Notes under the pieces: model-generated
Seen by the model: only the letters and a program-made list of their open reading frames with translations
Databases searched by the model: none
What the model was told of the DNA's origin: nothing
Position numbers and translations under genes: made by a program
Part shown: positions 41,122 through 48,720 of the stretch, one piece after another
Numbering within the stretch: position 1 is the first letter of the stretch
Layout of the letters: every line of letters starts with the position of its first letter
Source: Vogesella mureinivorans
GTDB taxonomy: Bacteria; Pseudomonadota; Gammaproteobacteria; Burkholderiales; Chromobacteriaceae
Direction of reading: 5' to 3'
Assembly: GCF_007644035.1 (NCBI RefSeq)
Contig: NZ_VMTV02000577.1
Location: forward strand, 1-64,000
DNA: 64,000 nt

Positions 41122-42942
41122 TTAGAAAGACCAGCGTGCTTTGAGCGATGCAGTCTGGTTCAGGAAGGCCTCGCGGTGTTCGGCATCATAGCGCAGGGTA
41201 ATTTCTGTCCCCTGGCTGGTGACGTGGGTGATACCCAGCCCGGCACGAGCAGTCCACGGGTCCGGGTCCAGACCGTAGGTGGTAAAGGCCGCGCTACTGG
41301 CACCGGCAAAGGTGGCAGTAATGCTGGAGCGTTTGGCCATGGTGTTGTACCCCACGCCCAGGTTGGCCGCTACGCTGGTATGGTCATTAAGCTGATGGCT
41401 GAGTTTGCCATCCAGCCCCAGTACCAGCTCTTCACTGTCACGGCTGTCTACGTTCAGGTTCAGCAAGCCTGCGCCAGATTCCCGGTAGGCTTTATCCTTG
41501 ATCCAGGTGTAATCCGCGCGCAGCGACGGGGTAAGGGTGGTTTTCGCGTTTAGCTGGTAAGCACGATCAATACTGGCGCCCAGGTGGCTGGTGTAGCTCT
41601 GGAAGCTGGATTCTGCCGTGGTACTGGTAAAGGCGATCCGGCGCTGGCCTTTATTGCTGTTCTGCCCCACATCTGCCTGGAAGTTCAGGTCGGTATTGGC
41701 AGACAGGTTATAGCTGCCGTAGGCAACCAGCTGGAACACCTCCACGTCGGCACTTTGCTTGGCGATCGACGAATTGCTGTCCACGCTGGCATTGGCATAG
41801 GCCGAGGCGATACCCAGGCGGAGCTTGTCGTTCAGGTTGCCATCCACACCAAATGCCAAACCTGTGGTGGTGGATTTAAAGCCCGACACACCTTGCTGGT
41901 CGTTCTGTTTGGCCCAGGAGCCAAACGGTTTTACCCAGACATATTTGTCACCAAAGAAGTGCTCGCCAGAGGACAAGCCGCGGCCGGAACCCAGGCGCGA
42001 CTGGATGACACGGTTAATGCCGGCCAGGGCATTGCCGGTGGCTGCCATGGAGCCACCCGTCAGCAGGGGCAGTACTTGCGAAGCCGCGTCGGAGACTGCT
42101 TTGTCACCAGACAGATTGGCATTGGTAAAGATGGCTAGCAGGTTGGCGTTGGCATCGATCACGGCGGCCGCACCAAACGCCGGGTTGTTGTTGGTGTTGT
42201 TGCTGGCTACCAGCACGCGCAAACCACTGCCCCCGCCGCCGCTGGCGATTTCACCCTGCTGCGCCAGGTAGGCAATCAGGTTTTTCACAAAATCGCTAAT
42301 GCCCGGGTAGCTGTTGCTATCCAGAAAGCCGGTTTGCAGGAAGTTCACATCCAGCACCGAAATCACAGTACCGGTAGGCGCGTTGGCCAGGGTACCTACC
42401 CCCCAGGCAACGGCTGCGCAGTCGGTTGTGATACAGGTGCCGGTACCGGCGGAGGGAAAGAGGGCGCTAGCGGGGAACGTCACGCTAGCAGTCTGATTAT
42501 TGATGCGAAAAGCCTGGTTTACCGTGGTGGCGCCCGAGCCGTACTGGGTAGGGTTACCGAGTGTGCCGCCCCCCAGGCTGGCGATGAACTCCACAATAGC
42601 GGCGTTACGTGTCGCACCAAAACCCGGGTTCTCGCCCATAAGAAATAATGTGCCGCCACCATTCAGGTAACTGGCATAAGCGGTTTGCTGTGCTGTTGTG
42701 ATTGGTGCATTGGCGCCTAGGTCCCACACCTGGCCGTACGAAGACAGGCCGCTGGGTGTGTAAGAGGCTGCATTGCTACTGATGTTTATCGTTGTCGGCG
42801 TATTTCCCTGCGAAGTCTGCACGGAGGCCAAACCGACGGCTTCGTCACCATCCACTTGATAGTCATAAATGAGCACATTGGCGGCCATAGCAGACAAAGG
42901 GAGGGCCAGAGAGCAGGCGAGAGCGATGGTTTTGAGTTTCAT
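41122..42942 (-). CDS. autotransporter-like outer membrane protein with a small Rossmann-type passenger
   Basis: 606 residues. The signal peptide ends AMA-ANV. Residues about 22-230 look like a flavodoxin/glutamine-amidotransferase-like fold (VLIYDYQVDG, VWDLGANAP, YLNGGGTLFLMGEN), rather than a beta-helix. A Gly-rich linker (ASGGGGSGLR) follows. The last 270 residues are a type V beta-barrel with alternating strands and a terminal phenylalanine (LKARWSF). The passenger's activity is unknown. The gene and its upstream region are AT-richer than its neighbours. Confidence 0.75.
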   Translation of the reverse strand: MKLKTIALACSLALPLSAMAANVLIYDYQVDGDEAVGLASVQTSQGNTPTTINISSNAASYTPSGLSSYGQVWDLGANAPITTAQQTAYASYLNGGGTLFLMGENPGFGATRNAAIVEFIASLGGGTLGNPTQYGSGATTVNQAFRINNQTASVTFPASALFPSAGTGTCITTDCAAVAWGVGTLANAPTGTVISVLDVNFLQTGFLDSNSYPGISDFVKNLIAYLAQQGEIASGGGGSGLRVLVASNNTNNNPAFGAAAVIDANANLLAIFTNANLSGDKAVSDAASQVLPLLTGGSMAATGNALAGINRVIQSRLGSGRGLSSGEHFFGDKYVWVKPFGSWAKQNDQQGVSGFKSTTTGLAFGVDGNLNDKLRLGIASAYANASVDSNSSIAKQSADVEVFQLVAYGSYNLSANTDLNFQADVGQNSNKGQRRIAFTSTTAESSFQSYTSHLGASIDRAYQLNAKTTLTPSLRADYTWIKDKAYRESGAGLLNLNVDSRDSEELVLGLDGKLSHQLNDHTSVAANLGVGYNTMAKRSSITATFAGASSAAFTTYGLDPDPWTARAGLGITHVTSQGTEITLRYDAEHREAFLNQTASLKARWSF

Positions 42943-43328
42943 GCAGGTTCTCCAGGAGTGGCTCGTGTGTTGTTTTGTATTTCAGCCTAGAAAACGAATC
43001 TGCATATTTCAATATAATGTATAAAAATTAATATTTTTTTTAAACAATTATTGGTTTTCCACGCAATGACACGCCTCGTGTGGGGGCGCTGCGCCATGAT
43101 CGGCCTGCCGCTGCGGTGACAGGCCATCTGGCCGTTGCTGCTGTTTATTGTGGTGCTGTTGGCGGTGTGCCTGAAAACTGGCGGACGGTCGTGGCGCTGG
43201 TCGGCGTTTCCGCTGCCAGACAGGGCCGCGTCAGCCGGTTGCTCATATGGCTGACCGGCGCTTGTACCTGCGGTGGCAGCTGGCGGCCAACCCTTTGTGC
43301 GGCAGCGTGCTGCCACGTACTACGCCTA
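42943..43328. other. AT-rich promoter region and non-coding stretch, 386 bp
   Basis: 42990-43065 is very AT-rich (TATAATGTATAAAAATTAAT and a T-run) and probably contains the autotransporter promoter. From about 43080 to 43328 the sequence is GC-rich but shows no convincing gene; one GCGGCCAAC word lies at 43283. Confidence 0.55.
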
Positions 43329-43505
43329 CTTAGCGCCAGGCTTTTACCCAGTGCGGGACGTTGGCCGCATTCATCGCGCCAGCCTGGCACCGTGCTGTCA
43401 CGCCGTGCAGAAACAGGATAAGCGTCAGGATGCGGCGGACATGGAAGCGCTACACCAATGTGGTTTCCGTCTGGGTGTCAACGTTGGCAGCGCGTGTCGT
43501 TGGCA
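43329..43505 (-). pseudogene. remnant of a TrxC-like thioredoxin gene (3' half)
   Basis: About 175 bp align without gaps, at roughly 65-70% identity by eye, with the 3' part of trxC (46107-46290). The minus-strand translation reads TQTETTLV-stop-RFHVRRILTLILFLH and then AGAMNAANVPHWV, against TQTETTLGQRFNIRSIPTLI and AGAMDAANIQRWV in TrxC. A stop replaces a glutamine codon, and the WCGPC-encoding half is missing. The upstream end merges with the 99-codon gene at 43450-43749. Confidence 0.8.
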
Positions 43506-43749
43506 GCAGCTCGGCGGGGTAGTCGGCAAACAGGCGCTGGCGCAGCTCGCTACGGCTGCCCAGGTGGCAGCCCAGGCGCCAGTCTTCCAGTAGTTGCAGG
43601 GCCAGTTCGAACAGCGGGTAATCCAGCCGGTACAGCAGGCCGGGCTGAAAGCTGCCGCCGTCTTGCAGGGCGGCGAGTAACTGGCGCAGGATGTCCCGTT
43701 GCTCGGCAGGCAGCGGGTCGGGCAGGGCTGGGTGAGGTAGATGACGCAT
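43450..43749 (-). CDS. small protein of unknown function, C-terminus derived from thioredoxin remnant
   Basis: 99 residues with a good ribosome binding site (AAAGGAG, 9 bp before the ATG). The first 80 or so residues are leucine-rich and mainly helical (LPAEQRDILRQLLAALQDGG, LYRLDYPLFELALQLLEDW) with no family I recognise. The last ten residues, VDTQTETTLV, are the reading frame of the degraded thioredoxin gene up to its internal stop. It may be a genuine gene whose original 3' end was lost, or a fortuitous frame. Confidence 0.55.
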   Translation of the reverse strand: MRHLPHPALPDPLPAEQRDILRQLLAALQDGGSFQPGLLYRLDYPLFELALQLLEDWRLGCHLGSRSELRQRLFADYPAELLPTTRAANVDTQTETTLV

Positions 43750-43904
43750 GAGGGTTGACTCCTTTATGCAGCGAAAAGGCTTTCTCCTGTCATGCTAGGT
43801 GGGGTACCGGTAAACCTGTAGCCCGAACCGCCGCCAGTTTGCACTGCATCAAACACCGCTGCGATTACCTGGCCGGGCTGTGGCTTTCCTTGCACGGATA
43901 AAAA

Positions 43905-43938
43905 AACGCCGCACGGCGGCCAACCGTGCGGCGTTTGC
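43905..43938. terminator. bidirectional terminator beside the 5'-nucleotidase gene
   Basis: AACGCCGCACGG and CCGTGCGGCGTT form a perfect 12-bp stem with flanking A6 and TTTGC. Its loop contains the iterated word GCGGCCAAC (43916-43924). It closes the minus-strand 5'-nucleotidase gene. Confidence 0.88.
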
Positions 43939-43949
43939 TCTTACCAGGC

Positions 43950-45938
43950 TCAGTTCAGTACGCTGTCGCTGCGTTTCCCCAGGTTCTGGATGCGGGTGTC
44001 GTTTTCTTCCAGTGTGTCCGCCACGTTGAAAGCCGTGCTGGCGTACAGGCTTTTCAGGTATTTCATCAAGGCGTCCTGCTCGCTGCCCAGGGTAGCGGTG
44101 CTCGTGCTGGCGGCACCGCCGGCAGTGCCGCCCGTCATGGCGGTAGTCAGGTCGATCAGGTTGCTCAGCGTGGCCGGGAACGGGTAGCCATCACCCCGGT
44201 TAGCCAGGAAGTTCAGCGTAACCAGGCGGAAGGTACGGTTGGCGTTGCCTTGCAGCACGCCGTTTTGTACCACCACGTCATTGCCCACCTTCAGCGAACG
44301 GATGCGCTGGCCGGTGGTGGTCACGTTGAAGCTGCCGTCCAGCACCTGGGCGGTCTGGCTGGCGTCGTAGCTGAAGCTCATGCCGCCCACTTGCGGGAAG
44401 CGGCCCTGGCTGCCCAGGCTGGCTACGCCGTGTTCCAGCAGCTGTTTCAGTTGCTGGGCGCTGATATCCATCACCCACAGTTTGTTGTTGAATTTGAGTG
44501 CGGTTTCGATGGCCAGCTGCGAGATGTCGCCGGCGGCACGGTTGCTGTCCACGCTAGCCTTGGGTGGCGCTAGCGTAGCGCCGGCGGTACTACCGGCGGC
44601 AGCGACCACCTCGCCGATTTCGGAGCGGATGCCGCCGCCGTTTTTCAGCGAGATCTGCACCGTGCTGTCGTGCAGGCGGGCGTACCACAGGTTGGCGTCA
44701 GCACTGAGGTTGCCGAAGTTGGTTTCCTGGTTGCGTACGGCCAGGCGGCGGCCTTCCAGGAACACGCCTGTTTTGCCAAATACATTGCCATCCTTGCTGC
44801 GCAGCACGTTTTTCACGCCTTCGCGCAGTTCTACCACGCGGGTCATGGCGGTCTGGTTGCCGGTTTCGCTGGTGGCCCAGGCGCCGGACAGTGTGGCGTT
44901 GAAGTGTGCCGGCATCAGCACGCCCTTGGCATTGAACGGTGCCATGAAGCGGCCCAGGTATTTGTAGTCGGCGTCCACGTTAACCACCACCACGGGCTGG
45001 CCAGCGGCATCGGTGGTTTGGTAGGGGTAGCTGCCGGCCGCGGTGTCGCCGGTGCGCAGTGTGTCGTTGCTGTCTGCCAGCAGGGTGTTGGAGCCGCCGG
45101 CCACGATGATGTCAACGTTGCGCAGCTTGCGCGCCAGCGCCTTTTCGGTGTCCAGTGTTTGCATGTGCGCCAGCAGGACCACTTTATTGATACCGGCGGC
45201 GCTCATTTCGTCTACACCACGCTGCAGCACGGCGGCCAGGCCATCGATATCGACATTGCTGCTGGCGATGGTGGGTTTGAAGTCCAGCCCGTCTGTGGTG
45301 GTAATGTTCTTGAACACGGGCGAGCCGGCGCCAATCAGGCCGATGGTTTCGTTACCGACTTTCACGGTGCTCCAGCCCGACAGCTTGCCTTTCTGGTCGC
45401 TGGCGCTGCCGCCGTTGGCTACCGCCAGGCTGCGGGTATTGCTATCCAGGCTGAAGTCTACGTTGTAGCTCAGGTGCGGAAACTGCGCCCCCACCCAGCT
45501 GCCGGCAGGCTTGATGATGTCGGTAAATTGGCGGGTGCCCAGGTCTAGCTCGTGGTTGCCGATGGTGGATGCCTGTACGCCCAGTGCATTGAGCAGGGCC
45601 ATGTCGGCGCGGCCAACTTCGGGCGTCCCCAGCAGGCTGGCCAGCGAGCTGTCGTTGGCCGCATTGAAGCGCGGGCCGGGGATGTAGTTGTCGCCCGAGC
45701 TCACCAGCAGGGTTTGCTGCGGGTAGCTGCTGCGAAAGCCGCTGATGAGCCCGGACAGATGGGCGACCGAATTCAGCGCCGTGCTGTCAGAGCCGTCGGC
45801 GTCGGAAAAATGCAGCAGTTGCAGGGTGAAAGCCGGTTGTTCTTCGGCCTGGTTGGTGCCGGACCCGCCGCATGCGCTCAGCAGCAGGCTGCCTAGCAGG
45901 GTCAGGGCCAGAAACGGGGAAGGGTGACGCATGGACAT
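43950..45938 (-). CDS. 5'-nucleotidase/metallophosphatase lipoprotein
   Basis: 662 residues (an ATG two codons in is also possible). Lipobox LLLSAC (cysteine about residue 23). The N-terminal calcineurin-like metallophosphatase domain has LLHFSDADG, SSGDNYIPG, GNHELD and a late LLAHMQ; the C-terminal 5'-nucleotidase domain has NGGGIRSEIG and YPFPATLSNLIDL. It should hydrolyse nucleotides or related esters at the cell surface or periplasm. The first metal motif reads D-A-D instead of the common D-x-H, as in D-x-E variants of this branch. Confidence 0.85.
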   Translation of the reverse strand: MSMRHPSPFLALTLLGSLLLSACGGSGTNQAEEQPAFTLQLLHFSDADGSDSTALNSVAHLSGLISGFRSSYPQQTLLVSSGDNYIPGPRFNAANDSSLASLLGTPEVGRADMALLNALGVQASTIGNHELDLGTRQFTDIIKPAGSWVGAQFPHLSYNVDFSLDSNTRSLAVANGGSASDQKGKLSGWSTVKVGNETIGLIGAGSPVFKNITTTDGLDFKPTIASSNVDIDGLAAVLQRGVDEMSAAGINKVVLLAHMQTLDTEKALARKLRNVDIIVAGGSNTLLADSNDTLRTGDTAAGSYPYQTTDAAGQPVVVVNVDADYKYLGRFMAPFNAKGVLMPAHFNATLSGAWATSETGNQTAMTRVVELREGVKNVLRSKDGNVFGKTGVFLEGRRLAVRNQETNFGNLSADANLWYARLHDSTVQISLKNGGGIRSEIGEVVAAAGSTAGATLAPPKASVDSNRAAGDISQLAIETALKFNNKLWVMDISAQQLKQLLEHGVASLGSQGRFPQVGGMSFSYDASQTAQVLDGSFNVTTTGQRIRSLKVGNDVVVQNGVLQGNANRTFRLVTLNFLANRGDGYPFPATLSNLIDLTTAMTGGTAGGAASTSTATLGSEQDALMKYLKSLYASTAFNVADTLEENDTRIQNLGKRSDSVLN

Positions 45939-46106
45939 GGCGAACTCCGCAAAGTGGGTGTCGCTATGCTTGCGCCTGAATGTGACGTGGGCATGAAGCT
46001 ATTTATCGATAGCTGTTGATACTGGGCGCCAGTAGCGTTCAGCTAGCTGGCGTTGTGTCGTTGTTGCCCGGCGCGCTGCTTGCCATGGCCCCGTTCGGCC
46101 CCGCTG

Positions 46107-46553
46107 CTAGCCTTTTTGCAGCCCGGCGTTTACCCAGCGCTGAATGTTGGCCGCATCCATCGCCCCGGCCTGGCGTTGTACTTCCCGGCCATTCACAAAC
46201 AGGATCAGCGTGGGAATGCTGCGAATGTTGAAGCGCTGCCCCAGCGTGGTTTCCGTCTGGGTATCGATTTTGGCAAAGCGCAGCTGGGGCATGGCGGCGG
46301 CGGCTTGGGCAAAAGCCGGGCCCATCATCTGGCAGGGGCCGCACCATGGTGCCCAGAAATCCACCACCACCGGTATGTCGTTGCGCGTGAGGTGGCGTTC
46401 GGCGTTGTCCACGTTCAGCGCCACAGGCTGGCCGTGCAGTAGCGGCTGGTGGCACTGGCCGCAGTTGGGGGCTTCGCCCAGGCGGGTGGCGGGCAGGCGG
46501 TTGATGGCGTGGCAATGCGGGCATACCAGGTGCAGGGCGGTGGCGGTGGTCAT
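46107..46553 (-). CDS. trxC: thioredoxin 2 (zinc-ribbon thioredoxin)
   Basis: 148 residues from the ATG at 46553. An N-terminal zinc ribbon (CPHC and CGQC, about residues 11-35) precedes a thioredoxin fold with the active site WAPWCGPC, then the cis-proline IRSIPTLILF. It reduces disulfides in the cytoplasm and is often induced by oxidative stress. A frame from 46652 is rejected since the zinc ribbon starts here. A degraded copy of its 3' half lies 2.7 kb away at 43329-43505. Confidence 0.93.
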   Translation of the reverse strand: MTTATALHLVCPHCHAINRLPATRLGEAPNCGQCHQPLLHGQPVALNVDNAERHLTRNDIPVVVDFWAPWCGPCQMMGPAFAQAAAAMPQLRFAKIDTQTETTLGQRFNIRSIPTLILFVNGREVQRQAGAMDAANIQRWVNAGLQKG

Positions 46554-46680
46554 GGCGGTGCTCCGGAAACGGTGTGCTATGGATATCGGTGCAGGCAGCA
46601 CAGTTTCAAGGGTTGCAGAATGTTGGCCGCAGTCGTGCCAGTTTATTGGCATAATCCGTGGCTGACATAGGGAGACACAG

Positions 46681-47334
46681 ATGAAAAAATGGTTAGGCGC
46701 GACCTTGCTGGTGTTGGCCGCCGCGGCGCCTGCAGGTGAGGTAGCCGGGCATTACTACCTGAGCGGCGTGCGCGAGGTGGGTTCCGAGTTAGTACTACGG
46801 CCGGATGGCGCCTTCCAGTGGATGATCAGCTACGGCGCGGTAGACCGTTTTGCCCAGGGGCGCTGGCAGCGCCACGGTGACAAGGTGCAGCTGCGCACTA
46901 GCCAGCCCGCGGCCGAGCCGGTTTACCGCGTGTTCCGTGAAGACGAGTTGAACATACACAACCCCCCTGCCGCTGGCCGCTGGGTAGCCATTGTGGGCAT
47001 GCCGAACGTGGGGCCGATGAGCGGGGTAGACGTGCACTTTGTGGGCCAAAGTGGCCAGACGCTACAGGCAGTTACCGACCGCAACGGCGATGCGCAAGTG
47101 GCCGCGCCTGCAGGCGACAGCTGGGTGCGGGTAGGGCTACGCCGTGCCGGCAGCCAGGCCGCATTGCAGTGGCTGGCACTGCCGCCTGCGCGCAGTAGCG
47201 CGCGTATTGCGGCTTTTGCGGTAGATGACACGGCATATGTGCTGCCGCAGGCATTTCGCCAGGCCACCCTGCGGGTGGAGGGTGAAGCGCTGATCATGGA
47301 GCTGGAAGGGCAAGCGCTACGCTATCAGCGCTAG
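46681..47334 (+). CDS. secreted protein of unknown function
   Basis: 217 residues. Signal peptide MKKWLGATLLVLAAAAPAG; the mature part starts with EVAGHYYLSGVREVGSELVL and looks like a beta-rich domain (the LVLRPDGAFQWMISYGAVD and GRWQRHGDKVQL strands resemble a lipocalin-like META/stress pattern), followed by a carboxypeptidase-regulatory-like segment (VDVHFVGQSGQTLQAVTDRN). GGGAGAC lies upstream of the start. I cannot assign a function. It is divergent from trxC. Confidence 0.72.
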   Translation: MKKWLGATLLVLAAAAPAGEVAGHYYLSGVREVGSELVLRPDGAFQWMISYGAVDRFAQGRWQRHGDKVQLRTSQPAAEPVYRVFREDELNIHNPPAAGRWVAIVGMPNVGPMSGVDVHFVGQSGQTLQAVTDRNGDAQVAAPAGDSWVRVGLRRAGSQAALQWLALPPARSSARIAAFAVDDTAYVLPQAFRQATLRVEGEALIMELEGQALRYQR

Positions 47335-47606
47335 CCGGAGCAGGGCGCTGACCGTTATTGCCACATTCAAGCCCGATGGCATGAAAAATGGCTTGCCGGC
47401 TCGCGGCGCTTGCACCGGCAGCGTGTGCAGCGCCTTGCCAGGCCGGCTCGCGCTATGCTTTTGGTGTTCTATGGTGTGGCGGCTTGCTGCCAGGCAGGGC
47501 TTTGGTGATGCTGCACTGCGATGTGGCGCGCAGTGCGGGCTACACGGGTCTGTCGGGCGTGCTGCCCGCACAGGCCAGGCTTTCTTCAACACAGGAAGGA
47601 AACACC

Positions 47607-48023
47607 ATGAGCATTTTTGGCAAGATCATGTCCACGCTGGGCATGGGCGATGACAAACCCGCCACCCCCGCCCCTGCGGCCAAGCCAGCCCCCGCCCCGG
47701 CCGCTGCCACCGTGGCCGCCCCGGCTGCAGTGGTGGCCGCGCCGCCGGTAACGGCCATTACCGTGATTGATGTGGTAGCGCAGCTATCCAGCCGCGCCGC
47801 CAGCCACGCCGAGCCGCTGAACTGGCAGACGTCGATTGTGGATCTGCTCAAGCTGCTGGGGCTGGATAGCAGCCTGGCCGAGCGCAAGGCGCTGGCACAG
47901 GAGCTGGGCTGCCCGGCCGACAAGCTGGCCGATTCTGCCCAGATGAACACCTGGCTGCACAAGAGCGTGCTGCAAAAGCTGGCCGCCAACGGCGGCAATA
48001 TCCCGGCCAACCTGCTGGACTGA
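47607..48023 (+). CDS. DUF3597 protein
   Basis: 138 residues, with AGGAAGGA before the ATG at 47607. An N-terminal MSIFGKIMSTLGMGD and Ala/Pro-rich linker (residues 18-50) lead to the conserved C-terminal domain: VIDVVAQLSSRA, LNWQTSIVDLLKLLGLDSSL, KLADSAQMNTWLH. This pattern fits DUF3597 (LysM-like small proteins found in many proteobacteria). No function is known. There is no signal peptide; the 270 bp before it hold no gene I can support. Confidence 0.8.
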   Translation: MSIFGKIMSTLGMGDDKPATPAPAAKPAPAPAAATVAAPAAVVAAPPVTAITVIDVVAQLSSRAASHAEPLNWQTSIVDLLKLLGLDSSLAERKALAQELGCPADKLADSAQMNTWLHKSVLQKLAANGGNIPANLLD

Positions 48024-48139
48024 TCCAGCATGGTTCAGGCGCCCGGTGTGGCTTGATGCCCCGCCGGGCTTTGTTTTTGGTGCGGCCAACGTGTGCCTCG
48101 CTGCGGTGTACAAGGCGGGTAGCGGTACCGCCTGCCGGC

Positions 48140-48544
48140 TTACGCTGCTGTAGGTGGCGCGGCGTGCAGCTGTAGCAAGTCCCAGCGGTTGCCGTACAGG
48201 TCTTCAAACACGGCTACCGTGCCGTAGTCTTCCGTGCGCGGGGTTTCGCAAAAATGTACCCCTGCGGCCAACATGCGCTGGTAGTCCTGCCAGAAATCGC
48301 GGCTTTCCAGAAACAGCCATACCCGCCCGCCCGCCTGGTTACCGATAAAGCCGGCTTGCCCAGGGTTGGCCGCCCGGGCCAATAGCAGCGCACAGCTGCC
48401 ACCGGGCGGGGCCACCACCACCCAGCGTTTGTCGCCTTGCGGGGTGTCTTCCAGCAGGTGAAAGCCAAGCTTGCCGGTAAACCAGGCAATGGCTTCATCG
48501 TAGTCGCGCACCATCAGGGCCACGCGTGACAGCAGGGTAGACAT
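48140..48544 (-). CDS. VOC-family (glyoxalase-like) protein
   Basis: 134 residues from the ATG at 48544 (AAAGGAG upstream). It is a two-module vicinal-oxygen-chelate fold: SRVALMVRDYDEAIAWFTGK, LLEDTP, RVWLFLESRDFWQDY and the C-terminal VFEDLYGNRWDLLQ, with the metal-ligand histidine/glutamate positions of the family (VALMV region and FEDLYGN). Substrate unknown. Divergent from tamA. Confidence 0.85.
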   Translation of the reverse strand: MSTLLSRVALMVRDYDEAIAWFTGKLGFHLLEDTPQGDKRWVVVAPPGGSCALLLARAANPGQAGFIGNQAGGRVWLFLESRDFWQDYQRMLAAGVHFCETPRTEDYGTVAVFEDLYGNRWDLLQLHAAPPTAA

Positions 48545-48627
48545 AGGGCTCCTTTGCCATGGTCTGGGGGATTTTTGTGAGAAGGGGCGAAGTTTATCGC
48601 CGAAAAGCCAATTGTAAATTATCGAAA

Positions 48628-48644
48628 ATTGCCGATATGGCAAT
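48628..48644. promoter_or_regulatory. dyad between the VOC gene and tamA
   Basis: ATTGCC and GGCAAT separated by GATAT, in the AT-rich region between divergent starts. Candidate operator; no known consensus recognised. Confidence 0.4.
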
Positions 48645-48720
48645 ATCAGCTAGCCGGTAGTTTTGTTTTAACTGTCATCTGCTCTAACATGGAGCGTCCT
48701 GCCCACCCCCGTCTGTCATC

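Noticed and set aside
43080-43421. A plus-strand frame of 113 codons between the autotransporter and the thioredoxin remnant
   Set aside because: It overlaps the thioredoxin remnant in the wrong strand and shows no domain or ribosome binding site.
47335-47606. A longer start for the DUF3597 gene at 47388
   Set aside because: The extra 73 codons have no conserved features, and AGGAAGGA stands directly before the ATG at 47607.
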